Shown here piece by piece: positions 36,417 to 49,400 of a DNA stretch of 64,000 bases. The stretch lies in contig CAJFCJ010000006.1 of NCBI GenBank assembly GCA_904063045.1, positions 1,912,946 through 1,976,945 on the forward strand, in the 5' to 3' direction. A program made the position numbers and the translations under genes. Positions within the stretch are counted from its first letter, which is position 1. Each line of letters starts with the position of its first letter. This DNA is from Dimorphilus gyrociliatus. Lineage: Eukaryota; Annelida; Polychaeta; Dinophilidae. The notes beneath the pieces are model-generated. The model had not been told where the DNA came from and did no database searches. It saw only the letters and a program-made list of their open reading frames with translations.

Positions 36417-37598
36417 ATGATTTCGTTCTACAGTCGATTATTAATAATACTACTATTCAATTTTTTAACTAATTTGCAAGCTGACAAATCGAAGACGATT
36501 AGGATCCTTATGTCGGCCGAAGATGACAGGTATAAGATTTCATAGACAAATGTAAATATATTTTTTTGTTTACACAATCTCGAATTGAACAGGTTCGAAA
36601 CGAATGAACCGAGATTACTAGTTCGACACGGTGATTCTCTAGAATTTATTTGTCCAGAGAATACAAACGTTTCATTAAGATATTCAACAACTAAAGGACT
36701 TTATTCTTGTCCTACCAATCTCGATTCTCCAATATTGGTTGATTGTTCTCCTGATATGAAAGCAAAATCATATTTATTCGCTGTTCAAGGATCAGTATCA
36801 TCAAATCCTTTCCAAGATCCTATAAAATGTTGGGATAGTGTATATTTCACTATGGGCACCAAAACGGAAACTTGTATTAAACGCAATCTCAAATTAAATG
36901 TCACCGTTGACTGTAGTACAGCAACAACTGCATACACAACAAAGGAAACAACTTCTTGGACAGTGACTAATACTCAGGAATCTCAAGGTGCTACCGAGAC
37001 ATTAAGTACGGCTTCTTCATCTGTGACAATCGTTCCTACAACAATCTCCAGTGGCTTCCCCTTAGACCGGGGCAAATCGAACGGTACTAGTGGATTATCG
37101 GATAAATCTGTATTGTATATAGCAATTGGTGTTAGCTCTTCTTGTTTGATTATCCTTATTGTAATCTCATCGGTTGTCTGCTTAGTCAGACGACGGAGAA
37201 GAGAGTCGAGAAAGCCTACTTCCGGCAAGACGTCATCCGACTATTCATCGTCGACGGATAATAGCCGATTTGGCCACTTGTCGCGGCCTGACTTTCCTGA
37301 GAGGTTGGGCAATGAACCTATCCCCAGGGAACGTTCGTATTCAAGTGTCAGTCTAGATCTTGAACAACACAGGAGTTCCACCTCGCTTTCCTCCTTACCA
37401 GACTCTACAAAATCGGTTAGTAGGGGAGCAAGCAGTCGACCTTTGCCCCCAACTCCTGTAGATGGCGCCACATTCAGATCAGTGGCGTCTAGTGAACACC
37501 AATATGAAGAAATACCTGATTGGAATAAAGGAATGGTACATAAACAGTTCAACCAAAGAAATTTTCCAACGGCCCTTAGTCATTCCATAGTCGTCTGA
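36417..37598 (+). CDS. Single-pass membrane protein, possible divergent ephrin-B-like ligand
   Basis: Two exons, 36417-36529 and 36593-37598, give 372 residues. A signal peptide (FYSRLLIILLFNFLTNLQA) is followed by a small ectodomain with six Cys (FICPE, YSCPT, VDCSP, IKCWD, ETCIK, VDCST), a Ser/Thr-rich stalk, and a membrane helix at about 211-236 followed by VRRRRR. The block FAVQGSVSSNPFQDPIKCWD...YFTMGT lines up loosely with the F-x-x-x-SPNPFG-x-EF-x-x-G-x-YYFI region of ephrins, and the tail length is ephrin-B-like. The cytoplasmic tail is Ser-rich, with RPLPPTP (SH3-ligand type), QYEEIP (Src-family SH2-ligand type) and a C-terminal IVV that fits a class II PDZ ligand. Ephrin assignment is tentative; a membrane receptor with signalling tail is secure. 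Confidence 0.55.
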
Positions 37599-39326
37599 TT
37601 TGATACATTATAAAAAAAATTGACAAACAAAAAACACAATTTTGATAATTCTCTTTTCTTCTCGTTTACCGTTTTTGTTTGTTGTTTTTACAAAATTTTG
37701 TGCTTCAATATGTTACGCATAATTCGATTATTTATGATCTTTACTTCTTCATTCTTGTTTTTATCTAAATGAGCAAAAAAGAAAAATAAGAGAGAAAGAA
37801 GCAAAACCAACAACATTCGTTTTATTTTTTCAATTCTATTTTCTCTTTCTCTTTAGTTTTTTTTTTTCTGGAAATATAGGAAAAGAATTCTTTCTATTTA
37901 AATATTAGTATAATACCATACACACAATATATATATAAAAGATATATATATAAGTAAATTGAATATCTTTGTATAGTTTATTTAGTTTTAATTACTAGGA
38001 TGTACAATTGAAAAGAGAGGAGAAAAAGGGAAGAGTCATTCTTGGCTCTTGAACAAAGGTCTCTTCTTGATCCAACATTGCATTATATTAGTCTTTAGAT
38101 TACTATATTTGAACGAGATTGAAAAATATCTTCTTCTTAGTCAATATTATATCAAATTACAGTTTATCCCTTCGCTTAATATTAGCAAATATGCTAGGGA
38201 GTATGGAAAATTTATTCTGATAAAGAGGGTTCTTCTTCACCTATCAATCTCTTCCTCTCTCTCTCTCTCTTTCCGTATGTGTATATACAGTATATAAATT
38301 TATATACTGTATATATATATTTATCAATATAGTTTTGGTCAATATGTCTTTCGTTATCATTGCGTATTAATCTAGTTTTTTGATAGATTTTATCCGTATT
38401 TCTACCATTTAGAAATCAATTTAGCTAAACCTGAAAGTTTTATTGTACCAGTATAAGAGAAACAACATACGGGCGCTATTTTTGTTGTTGACCAGTGAAC
38501 ACACAGTTTATTCGCTTTTATGTCTTTATTACATCGTTTCGCAGACTTTGTTCTTTAACCAAACTTATTACTAGAGGGCGTATTACTGTGTTTAAGGACT
38601 TTTTTTTTGCCTTGAGTCTTCAAGCGTGAAAAGAGGGAAAAAGAAAGGAGGAGCAACGAATTAAACTTAATATATGCAATGACAGAAACGTAAAAAATAA
38701 GGAAAATCAATTTAATTTATTAGATGTAGCGTAATTCCATTCCGGCCGACCGATGCCGGTTACAATTCGTTTCTAATAAATCTTCCACTTACTAACGCTT
38801 TTGGACGGGGTTTATGGTTATATAGTTTAACGCTAGATGGTAGCACCATAGGTTTTTTATATGAAAACTGCGATACCTATCGGATAACTGTTACATAATT
38901 TTGTCATTACAATGTAATAAATATCTAAGCTAGAAGGAAGAAAATAACATTAAAGCGAAATGAATATAGTCGGTTTTATTCCCTTAACTTTTGGCCTCAT
39001 TTTTCATTTTGTCGTTTTTTTTTTGCATTCAAATAATTCACTACTCATCTTAGGGATTAAGATTCTAGACGCAGCTGGAAGATTAAAATAAATAGACGCT
39101 AATCAACCAGTTAATTTAAAGCTGATGAATATGGCGCGCTAATTGCTGATTGGATGGTTCGGAAATTTTTTATTTTTTTTTCAGCAAAGCATAGAGAGGC
39201 GCTGGAAACGCTTTAGGCGTTATTTGGCGGCGGGACGTCGAAGCGTCGAAATTGACCTTTTTATATAGTTGGCGTTTTTCTAAATGCCACGTCGTTCGGT
39301 TGAAAAATATTACAACGACAGCTTTT
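37599..39326. other. Intergenic, ephrin-like gene to TASOR-like gene
   Basis: No coding exon recognised. It contains a CT-rich tract near 38255-38275, a perfect 34-bp palindrome at 38282-38315, and a CTCF-like CTAGAGGGCG at 38571-38580. GC content rises from about 39180 towards the next gene. Confidence 0.6.
38282..38315. repeat. 34-bp perfect palindrome, TATACAGTATA family
   Basis: Two inverted copies of the motif (TATATACAGTATATA and its complement) flank a central AAATTT, giving an uninterrupted 34-bp palindrome. It could form a hairpin or cruciform. Confidence 0.8.
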
Positions 39327-42300
39327 ATGGGTAAAGTACGGCAGAAAAAGTTTAAACAGAAGACAAATGGAAAGGATGGGGCAATTAGGGAAGACAAGAA
39401 ACCACTTTCCACCTTTCTACGTAAACCGTTTACTCCAGCAGCTTTCCAACCAGGTTAGTCTATAAGTAATTAGTTGTTTATAACGTTATTGAACGTAACG
39501 GTCTTTAGGATTGTTAAATGACGTGGTACCAATCAAGCTTAGTCTAACTTTCAATTTTCTTTAAAAATCCTTCTGATCTTGTTATAGTACGCATGCGTAC
39601 GGATTTGTTTTTTCTAAATATAGAGAACACTCCGCTGATAAATGTCTGTATTTAGTATTTATATTTCAGAATAGCATTTATATTGCAAGTAAAACATTTG
39701 GAAAATGCTGCGAAATATAAATATATATACTCTTATTCATATTTAGCATGAATATTAGACTGTCCAAAATATATTGACAATAGATTCTGAATATATATAT
39801 ATGTATAAATATGTATGATGGCAACGATTTTGGCAACTTGCAGAGGCCAAATTAAGAAGAAAGTGGTGGAATATATATTCTCTTATCGCCTCTCGCCACT
39901 GACGGCGATGAAAAAGGCGAACGTTCCCGGCGGGCGTCTCTTAGCTTTTCGAGCGTCGTCGACCTTCACTTTCCCAAACTAAATATATGCGGTGCGTTAG
40001 ATTAAGGACGTGACTCGCGTATCGCATACAATATTAATCGAAAAGAGAAGAAAATAATATGTGGTTGGTTTTAGTTGGTGAAAGAAAAAAGGAAAAAAAA
40101 CAGAATGGAACCGCAAAAATTTTTCCAAGTACAAACATTACGAGTTTATCGAAATACAAACAACGCGTACGTTATTGCCTCGTTTTATGATGGTCTACCG
40201 CCGTGTATTTATATATACGTTTACGTAAATACGAGTTTAACTTCCGGTATCTACTGAAGAGTGACGCTTACTAACGAAGCTGACAGCTCTTGAGGCGGCT
40301 AGCAAACAGACAGCTAGAGAAGTGGCGTGCGGAATTCTTAATAATGAACGCTATTAAGAACCCGGGAAGCAAGTGGCGTTTCTATTACAAGCGATGATTC
40401 CAGCTTTCCTAAACTTTTTAATCGGTGGTACGCATGCGCAATCTGAAAGATTTTTAAGGGCTGCACAATTGAAAATCATCACGCAAAAAAATAGACTTTT
40501 AGCTTTAAAACGAAACTACGGAAATTGGTTTTTAAAAGCGGAACTTAACTCACGCATGCGCGACGTAAGTGAAAAACTTCGGGACTAGAGAGGATAGAAC
40601 CTTGTACTGGGTTTTGATTTTTCTATTTTCATTAATAGCTGAAATTTCTGCTTCTTGACCGAAATAAATGATAAGTAGATAAAGGGCACGAAAACATAGT
40701 TGATATACATATCCGATTACCATGGCAACGATAACGAGCTTTGTTATAAGGTAGCCGTCTAAAAAGGCGCCATTGCTAACTATAATAATGCTTTCGACTC
40801 TTTGGTGTAGGGAAATCGACTGCAATCTGAGCGGACAGGCTATTTAATGCAGTGGCGAAATAGGTTTTCGTCTTAGGCCTACTCTCTCTGAGAAAAAATA
40901 GATAGACAGATAGCAGGAATAAAAGGATACAAAGAGAGAACGAGAGAGTGAGAGAAGAGACAAGAGAGCAAGATAGATAAAAGAGTGAAAACGCTTGGAA
41001 GCACAGCACGTCCGTCGAATTTCTCGCTTGCATGCGGCGTCTCTTTTCCCACTGACAGACAATAGACGCTGTGTATAATATTGAAGTTCGATAAGGAAAC
41101 GCTTCGTGTGTCTGTATTGCCGTACAGTTTGCTCAGAGTCGAGTGTTTAGCCGCTTGAACTCTGCAGGTGCTTATTGATTTTTCGAAAGCGTTCAAAAAC
41201 TATATTGATTTTAACTTTTTTAATGAATATTTATGAATCGGATAAAGCGTCCCAATTTCACATTCAATAGAAGGGAATGCATTCTTTAAGCCTTCTTCCG
41301 TGATTTAATCTTTGTCCGTTTAGTTTATAAACGCTCGAATAAGTTATATTTCAATAGTCACGTGAGAGTTTTCTCAATGTCATTAGCATTGTCTGAATAT
41401 GTTCCCTTCAATAGACAGTAGAGAAACCTTATTAAGAAATCAAAGAAGACTGAAGCGTAAAAAAATCTGTAAACTAAGAGACGAGTTAGTTTTCGTATTT
41501 AGATAAAATTAAGCCTTTTCATCTTAGAAAAACACTAATAATGCCTAAAAAACTTTATAAATATACCCTTCTGTTTGTCTGCAAGTACATATTCATTTAT
41601 TGCCGTAAGATCTTAGTATGTAATTCATCTTATCTTCTTTCATTAAAGACAACATTTTACGCATTGCGCAATGAATGTATGGCATCTTTTATATAGAATA
41701 AGGAGAAATACATAATGCATATTAGTCATTGCTTTTACGTTAGTTGATTAATACCCGGTAAGATGGAAAATATGAAAAGGTATATTTCCCTCTTTACAGC
41801 AATTCTAACATTATAATATTATGTAGAAGAGAGAGAGATAGATAGAGAGAGAGAGGATAAAAGAGTCGTTCGAGAAGAATATACTTGATTAACATGTTGT
41901 CTGCACGCAAAAAAAATACCATAAAACAGTGATTAATACTCTAAATTTCATCTTTTCCTCCTTCCAAAGGTGTTTTCCAGACCGGAGTTGATATTAACAA
42001 CTAAACAGTAACAAAATCGACTACTTTCTTATCTAGAATACATTATATACTGCAAATATCCTGAGGATTCCCCCAAGATCCTCTCGCGATTAGAATAAAT
42101 AAAGCATAATTAATTATAGGGAATAGGGACTGTGTGAAAATGAAAAAAAGTAAAGGAATAAAATTTTCCATAAAACAATCGAACAGGAATAAAGACATCT
42201 AAAAAAAAATAAAAAACAGCCTTGTCTACATAATAGGCGTCTATATACAACTTTTCATTCGTTTGGTAGAGCGTTAAATATTCTTTGTCACTCGATCGTG

Positions 42301-42535
42301 ATCGACTAGATTTAGGGTTATGTGACCTGTTTTTTTTTGACACTGAGTACATAGTACTAGGAACTTTTCGTTTATGTTTAGCTTCCGTTTCCGTCAAGTT
42401 AATTGAATTTAAAAAGAATAGTAATGGGAGATGGAAATCGATTAACTGAGAACGTTTCAGATTTGATAAATGTGTCAAGTAATATATCTATATATTAATA
42501 TATAAGAATGTATATACATATAGAGATATATAGAG

Positions 42536-42566
<31 letters not shown>

Positions 42567-44259
42567 TAATATATAAAGTTGATATTCCGTCTTTTATTTT
42601 TGACATTGAAGGGGAAAAAATCTATAGACTACGCAGGATATATCAAGTTTAGGTACAAAGCTGAAAGAAAAATGGAAAATATGAAAATATTGGAGGATTA
42701 AGAAGATAAGCATAGGAATCAACAACTTTATGGATATGTGATATATATAAGCAGAAATAATCTTTCAACCCAAATCCTGCCTTAGTAGCAGGTCACAGCG
42801 TATATATCGATTAACGCATCGGAAATCATTACGACGTCTAGTATCGGTTTGTCGGCGACAAATCTATAATTTGCATAAGCAAATAGCATGTTGAATATTA
42901 ACGAGCAACGATTAAGCGGTGAAGAATCAATCAGTGTCGATTTCCTATTTTACTTCTATACAACTTCCTGTAGAATATCCGTGTCTTTTCACATGATATA
43001 AAATAAAGAGAGATACTCGTAATAGCTCATTAAACAATCCTCAACGCCGTCTAACGATTGCCTCTATACCAGAGCAATATGTTTTGTAAAGTATCTAGAG
43101 TGTTTTATCTGTAGAGTCTATATCGGATTAAGGGGCGTTTATATAGAGCTTTTAAAGCGTTCCCGAGGCGTCGAAAAAACGTCTGAATTAGTGATGATTC
43201 CGTCTACCGCAGGCCACGAAAAACGACGGGGCGTCAAATAGCAGCGCGTTTATAACAAAGATTGATTGCTTTCGTTTTATTTCTTCTTCACCTCTAGCAT
43301 TCTTCTACATTTAGTTTTTTTTTTTTAACAATATGAACAGAGTATCTCGACGAAAAAGAGTTGGGAAGTACGGAACACAAGCAATTAGAAGCCATAGTAG
43401 AAAGCTCTTTTCTAGACCAACGTTTTAGAATAAGATGGAAGACCTCCAAAATCCAAACAGTGACGAACAAAAATATAGATGACGAATACGAAATGCTTAG
43501 GAAGGAATGGGAAGAGGATGAGGAAACAGAGAGGGACATGGGAACAAAATATGGCTTTGCAATCGAAAACGATGCCTCTAAACTCGAATCGATAGTTGCG
43601 AATGGTTTGGTAACGAGCGCCGCAGGCGATAGTTCCTACCATCCTTTGGGTTCTTCTCTGCTGGGGGTCTACGTCTGCAAACATGCCGACGTCTGCCTTA
43701 GGCATGCTTCGATTAGAAATGGGACAGCGCAGGTGATGCGGTTGATTATATTCAAAGTAAGTTGACAAAAAGAAATATGACCGTCATTTCAAATTTCATC
43801 AAGCTTTCTGCCTAATTTTACAGTGTGACGTAAACTTAAGACAAGTTTTTATATTGAATTTGTCTGCTATTTATTACGCAAGTTTAGATTGAAAGTCGAA
43901 AGTAAAAGGAAGGCTTTTTAAATAAAATACTTGTATTTATTTAGAAATAACGCACTTTCGTAATCTAAGCTAGAAAGCTCAAAACAACAGGGAGAGATAG
44001 AAAACGAAAGAGGGAAAAAGAAAGAGCAAGAGAGAGAGAGAACGAGAGGAGAGTGAGAGAGAAAATTCTATATGCATACTTTTTGTCACGATAATTTTCT
44101 CCCTATTTTTGTTTGTCGTACGAAAAACCGTTAGGGAAATTTTAGACGCTAGTAAACTCGCTTTGTTTTAACAACAGTAATTTAGAGTACTACTTTTTGT
44201 TCTAGTCACGTTATTTCCTATTTTAAGAATTCACTAAAAAGAAATTTTTTTTAAATGAA

Positions 44260-44295
<36 letters not shown>

Positions 44296-45450
44296 CTTTT
44301 TCTCGTTGTCTGAAATTGCCGAGAGAAGTTTCATCCCAATACTTGTAATATAAATATTAAAAAATATAAGCTTTAGCATATTTTATATCATTCGTTAATA
44401 TAGTTAATAGAACATGCGACGATTTGTAAACGGTTGATTAGGCGGAATAACTTTGTCTGAAAACTGGTTACAAATTCCAATTCATTCGCTTTTACTGTTT
44501 TCCTTCTTTTTTTTTCACACTATATTTTCACACTGTCTAAATATAAGCGTTGTTTCGGTCCTTTGAGGATTAGAGGGCTTAGAAAAAATTAGACGCCTTA
44601 GAAATATTTCGCTACCGAAAAGCAACACAAGTTATTTTTTAGCTAGCCATTAGTATAAAGTTATTCTAGTAAGAAGGCGTCACTTTAGATTTACCGGAAA
44701 CTAGGAATATAAGGAGATATTATTTGGATCCTGTACAAAGAAATGGACTAGATTTAATAGGAAAAAGTGCTTCCTGAAATCTGCCAACGATAGGCTTGTT
44801 ATGGGTGACGGTTTTTTCTATCAAAGGCTTCAGCTATGCGTTTATCATAAAATTTTAGCTGTTTCTGGGAAGCTACGTCTATGTCAGCATAATAGTGTTG
44901 TTTCCAACAGTATACCATGGGGCGTCTAACAACTGCGATTCCACGGACGTCGAATATTCGTGAATGCATCGAACCGACTCAAGGCTGCGACGCTCATGTG
45001 TCCGTACTTCCGGCTAACGTTGATGATGTTTTACAAACGCAGTTCGATCGGTCACAAGTCTACTTATATGAGATAGACACCCTACTTTTTCCTTCTAGAC
45101 GACCGAGACAAGTTTGCCCTTTGGGAGTGCTCACTTTTACAGTAGACGAGGAATCGATTCCAACGTCTTCCAAACCGGAAAAAGAATCAGTACAAACTGC
45201 AATCACCCCTTCCGGTCGACAAATAACGCCGCTCATGTGCGCAGTTAGACCAACACCAACTCCCCTCATCCTTAATTATCCGCCTATGGAACTATTAGCG
45301 CCACCTACAGCCTTTTATAACAGTCAGCTGCTACCCTCTAGCGTCTACACTGTAAGACCTGCATACTCCCTTTTACCAAAAGTTGGTCTTTTAAACAACG
45401 TAACTAACAATAGTAATCCCTATTTGCAAAAATCCAACAGTATTATGTAA
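39327..45450 (+). CDS. Short TASOR/TEX15-family protein (DUF3715, pseudo-PARP domain)
   Basis: Three exons, 39327-39453, 43341-43756 and 44911-45450, join in phase to give 360 residues. Exon 1 encodes a basic start (MGKVRQKKFKQK). Exon 2 carries ESSFLDQRFRIRWKT, KYGFAIENDASKLESI and YHPLGSSLLGVYVCKHADVC, ending MRLIIFK. Exon 3 continues with CIEPTQGCDAHVS and SQVYLYEIDTLLF...RPRQVCPLGVLTF. These correspond to the DUF3715 landmarks of TASOR, TASOR2 and TEX15 (GN-x-x-x-GVYLSKYxD, IFK, FDCHVS, YYFYE, RPRxxCPYAVVSF). TASOR is the scaffold of the HUSH silencing complex and TEX15 acts in piRNA-directed silencing. This protein ends about 110 residues after the domain, whereas those proteins exceed 1500 residues. 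Exon 1 is linked across a 3.9-kb intron by phase and composition only, so it is the weaker part. Confidence 0.75.
39454..43340 (+). other. Long intron 1 of the TASOR-like gene
   Basis: This 3.9-kb interval includes a GC-richer block at 39880-40020, a possible isolated exon at 40394-40564, GA-rich tracts (40880-40980, 41826-41860), and TA tracts (42480-42565). The frames at 42110-42478 and 40776-41196 on the minus strand lack convincing protein features. Confidence 0.5.
42536..42564. repeat. (TA)n microsatellite
   Basis: Pure TA run inside intron 1 of the TASOR-like gene. Comparable TA runs are at about 29354-29380, 45779-45800, 45915-45931, 59580-59611 and 62538-62562. Confidence 0.9.
43757..44910 (+). 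other. Intron 2 of the TASOR-like gene
   Basis: A 1154-base intron (GTAAGT...CCAACAG) with a GA-rich tract at 43990-44065 and a (CT)n tract at 44262-44290. No other exon seen. Confidence 0.65.
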
Positions 45451-45757
45451 TAATTAAAAGTTCTCTCTGTATACAAGTATATACTATATATATATTATAT
45501 ACATATATATATATATATAAACAGAGTATACTAAAGGAAAGCTTTTACCCAAAAGGAAGCTTCTTTTGTCGTGCCTTGGTCGTAATGAATAATTTATTCC
45601 TATATTTTTTTATTCAGTTTTGTAAAGTTATAAGAATAATAATATTTCAGCACTAATTGTTTTATGAAAGCACAATATGTATTTTATTAATAACTTTCTT
45701 TTTTTTGTGGTTTTAAACATGCTCATATTTTTAGTGACCTTCTGTAAAACGTGTATG

Positions 45758-45799
<42 letters not shown>

Positions 45800-46494
45800 T
45801 GTACGTTTATAAATCACAGGCAAATAAAAACAAACGGAAGGGAAAATAGTACTACTAAAAAAATTGATTATTATGCAAGAAGAAAACAAAGAGTCAACAT
45901 ATATACATATATACATATATATATATATATATTTATATTATATTTTTACTATCCTACATACTTAAAGATGTAGTATAAATATATTGACCAAAGTAATACA
46001 ATTTCGAAATATAACAAATTAGTAAACAATTATTATTATAATAAACATAAAAGAAAGAGTAGTTGTGTCTCTTTTTCTTCATTTATATTTTTTCTACGTC
46101 CCTTAGGGGAATTAGATTATCAATTTCCGTCATCAATCCTATAAACAAGTTATTGTGGCACTTGTTCAACCTCTTTAAAAGAGCATGCTCTGCCTTCTTT
46201 GCTTGTTACCTATTGGGGAATTGATTTGTTTTATTGAATTTATTGGATTTTTCTTTACTCGAAAATATCCGATTGGATTTCGAGTGATTGCTTTTTTACT
46301 TACCGGCTGCAGTGGGTATATTTAACGTTCTTCTTCCAGGATCCTTGTGTAGGCGAATTCCGGGAACAGTGAAAATGGAAGCGACTACAAAAAGGAAAAG
46401 GTATTGAGAGCTGTCATCTCGGTGCAAAGCTGGTACGCGGAACGATTATCGTTGTAATTAATGTTATTAGCGTTGTTAGATTCTATAGATTTTT
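45451..46494. other. Intergenic between convergent TASOR-like and PCTAIRE genes
   Basis: Contains long TA microsatellites at about 45478-45525, 45755-45800 and 45900-45935. On the minus strand an AATAAA (plus 46230-46235) lies about 260 bases beyond the kinase stop codon. No coding exon. Confidence 0.6.
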
Positions 46495-49400
46495 TTAAGC
46501 TAAGAATTTGTTAGCGAACTTACTGTCGTCTAAATAATGAACTTCTGTGCCCAATCCCGAGAAGAAAGGATCTTTCATAGATTCGGTGGCTGATTTCCTT
46601 TTCTTGGGCTCGTACGATAGATAACTGAGTAGCAAATCTAATCCATTTGAGTCAAATCTCGGTGCAAGTGTCTTCAACGACTCTCTTTTATATCTTGGGA
46701 ACTCGTATGATAAAAACTCTTCATTCGTCGAAACCCCTGTCCATGTTGCTTCCGTGGGAGTACCCAATAATTTAAAGATCATAGTTAATTGGTCCTCGGG
46801 ACTAGAACCGGGGAAGAGAGGTCGTCCACATACCATTTCAAAAAAAATACACCCCACACCCCACATATCAATCGGCGTCGAATATTCAGTTGAGCCAAGT
46901 AAAACATCAGGTGGCCTATACCATAATGTAACGACCTCGTTTGAGTAAGTCTTGATCGGAAAGGATTTTGCTCGAGCAAGACCGAAATCGGCTAATTTTA
47001 ATTCGCCTGTCTCGTTGATAAGCAGATTTTGAGGCTTCAAATCACGATGCAGAATTCTCCGGGCATGGCAGTATGCTAAACCTCGCAACAGTTGAAATAG
47101 AAATAGCTAAAAAAGAATGTAAAAGGAAAAATATTTAGATAAGTATTTTCTGAAATGAGAATCTCTTCCCTAAGGGCTAGTTCGATGAAAAAATAGATAG
47201 CTTATCATCATTTTGATTATTCCCTTTTAACTAAAAATAAGTAAAAGAAAAAAAGAAACCGAACAAATGGGATTTTCTTGCAGGAATTGGATACTAGAAT
47301 TCCAAGTCTTCTAAAAAATTCATTTAAAGGGCAACCATCTAAGCACTCTCTCTCACTCTTTCGTTGTCCTCCCCCTCCCTCTCCTCTTCTCTCTCTCTCT
47401 GTCTGTCTCTCTCTTTCCATGTCTCTGTCCTTCTATTAATTTTTCTTTCAAATGCTCACTTACTCCACCTGTCTCCGTATATTTACCCTTCACCTTCCCC
47501 ACTTTATGGCAGTGCTCTTCTGCGTATAGAGCTATATACATAATACGGTTTATATCTTTAAACAACGTTAAAGACATTCTACAATAAACATTTGGTGTTA
47601 ATTCCCCATATAATATATTTGCTACACTTTATTACAACAGTCAATATTTACACGCCCCGATCGGATATCATCGGTTCTGCGTAACGATTTTTTAATTTAA
47701 TGCTAGTATAAACAGTAAACTGTAGGTGTTACTATCATATTAAACTGCTATACATGTTCTAGTCGATAATTTTTTTAATAATAATCTTTCTCTCAAACAA
47801 TGAGGCTCACATAAAAAAATAATTATCTACGTATCTCTTTCCCTCTCTATTATTCTATCTTTTTTTGCTTTTTTTTTCTCTATTTTGCTATTCCACTAGT
47901 CTTTTTGTTGCTTAAAAAAATCCTTTGATTCTATTGTTATTACCTTTACGTTCCATATATTTAGAATGCCGCCGCAGTCGTCCATATACAATTTGAGATC
48001 CTTTTCTACATATTCGAAGACTAGAGTAAGGCACTGATCGGTATGAATAATATCATGAAGAGTTACAATATTAGCGTGCTTCAGATCACGGAGCAATGAT
48101 ACTGCAAAAAGGAATTAAGAGTAAATTTAATTTAATAAGGTAAGATGAAAATAAACCCTTGTCGACATCGGAGGGGACTTGGGCTTGAGAAAATAGACAT
48201 TCTGAAGGACTCTACTTACTCTCTCTAATGGCTGTACAAGGCGCTCCTTCCTCGTGCTCCAGTCGTATTTCTTTCAAGGCTACAACCGCGTCTGTAACCA
48301 GACTCTGACCTTTATATACTGTAGCATAGGTTCCCTCACCTAGCTTTTCTAATTTCTTGTATGATTCAACCTTTCCATATCCCAATTCAGACTAAAAAGT
48401 TATTTGGATAGTAATTAGATAGCTAAGGAAAAAAGATTCTGTGATTATCTAAGTTAACGAACCAGAGACGCTCGTCTTTGGCGTCTGTTCAAAGGTACTT
48501 CCGGAGAAAGTGTAAATTGTTTGTCGATTAGATTGTCGGCAGGCAAGGAGAGTCGTTTGTTAATGTCCTAAAAATGATGAATAATGAAGGTATAAACAAG
48601 AATACACATTCAATATATAGAGAGTAAATATATGCATCGTATACTAATATTTTATAAATTGTCTATTTAATCGAGCTACAAGTCTAAATGTTTATATTGT
48701 TTTAAAGCAACGCCATACTGAATTTATATAATAGTCTAAAGTATAGCAATAGCTAGTTAAAATGATTATGTATCCAAATAGCGAAAGAACTGGCTAATGG
48801 TAACTAAAAAGGATCTGGTCTCTTTCTCTTTGCATTTCGTTGACCTTTACGGTAATAGCATAGGGAATACAACTCAGGAAATTCGTGGTAGGAGTCGTTT
48901 TAGAGAGAACACTATGGAAATAGGTGTTTTTTCTTTACATTAGCAAGTATCTAACCTCCATTTCGTATAACAGCCTTATTGCTGATTTAAGTGAAAAAAT
49001 TGGTACTGACAGGAGTCAATGGCAACCGTTAAGTTGTCGCTTTTATAACTATATATACACATAACGCATATAACGCCTTACACACGCATGTATATACTGT
49101 ATATATTAGAATATACAGTATTTATATATATACTATATAAATCTATATACAGTATAAAAATATGAATAAATCTATGTATATTCGCCACGATTAGCTGTTA
49201 TTTGATTAAATGTTACAAAATGAGGTGAAAAAGAGGAAAAATAGCTAAACAAATAAGCAAATAAGTAGAAGTAAATCACGCCCTTGTTATAGAATAGAAT
49301 GGTAAATAAGCAAATAAGCTGTATAAATGATCGAAGAACAGTAAGAAAGAAAATGTATGCTATTGTGAATTTCCTTCGATTTTATTCAGCTTTTTGAAAT

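Noticed and set aside
42110-42478. A 122-residue minus-strand frame with an Arg/Ser-rich part
   Set aside because: The RS-like stretch is short and flanked by low-complexity Phe-rich sequence; no splice partners were found in the nearby kinase gene.
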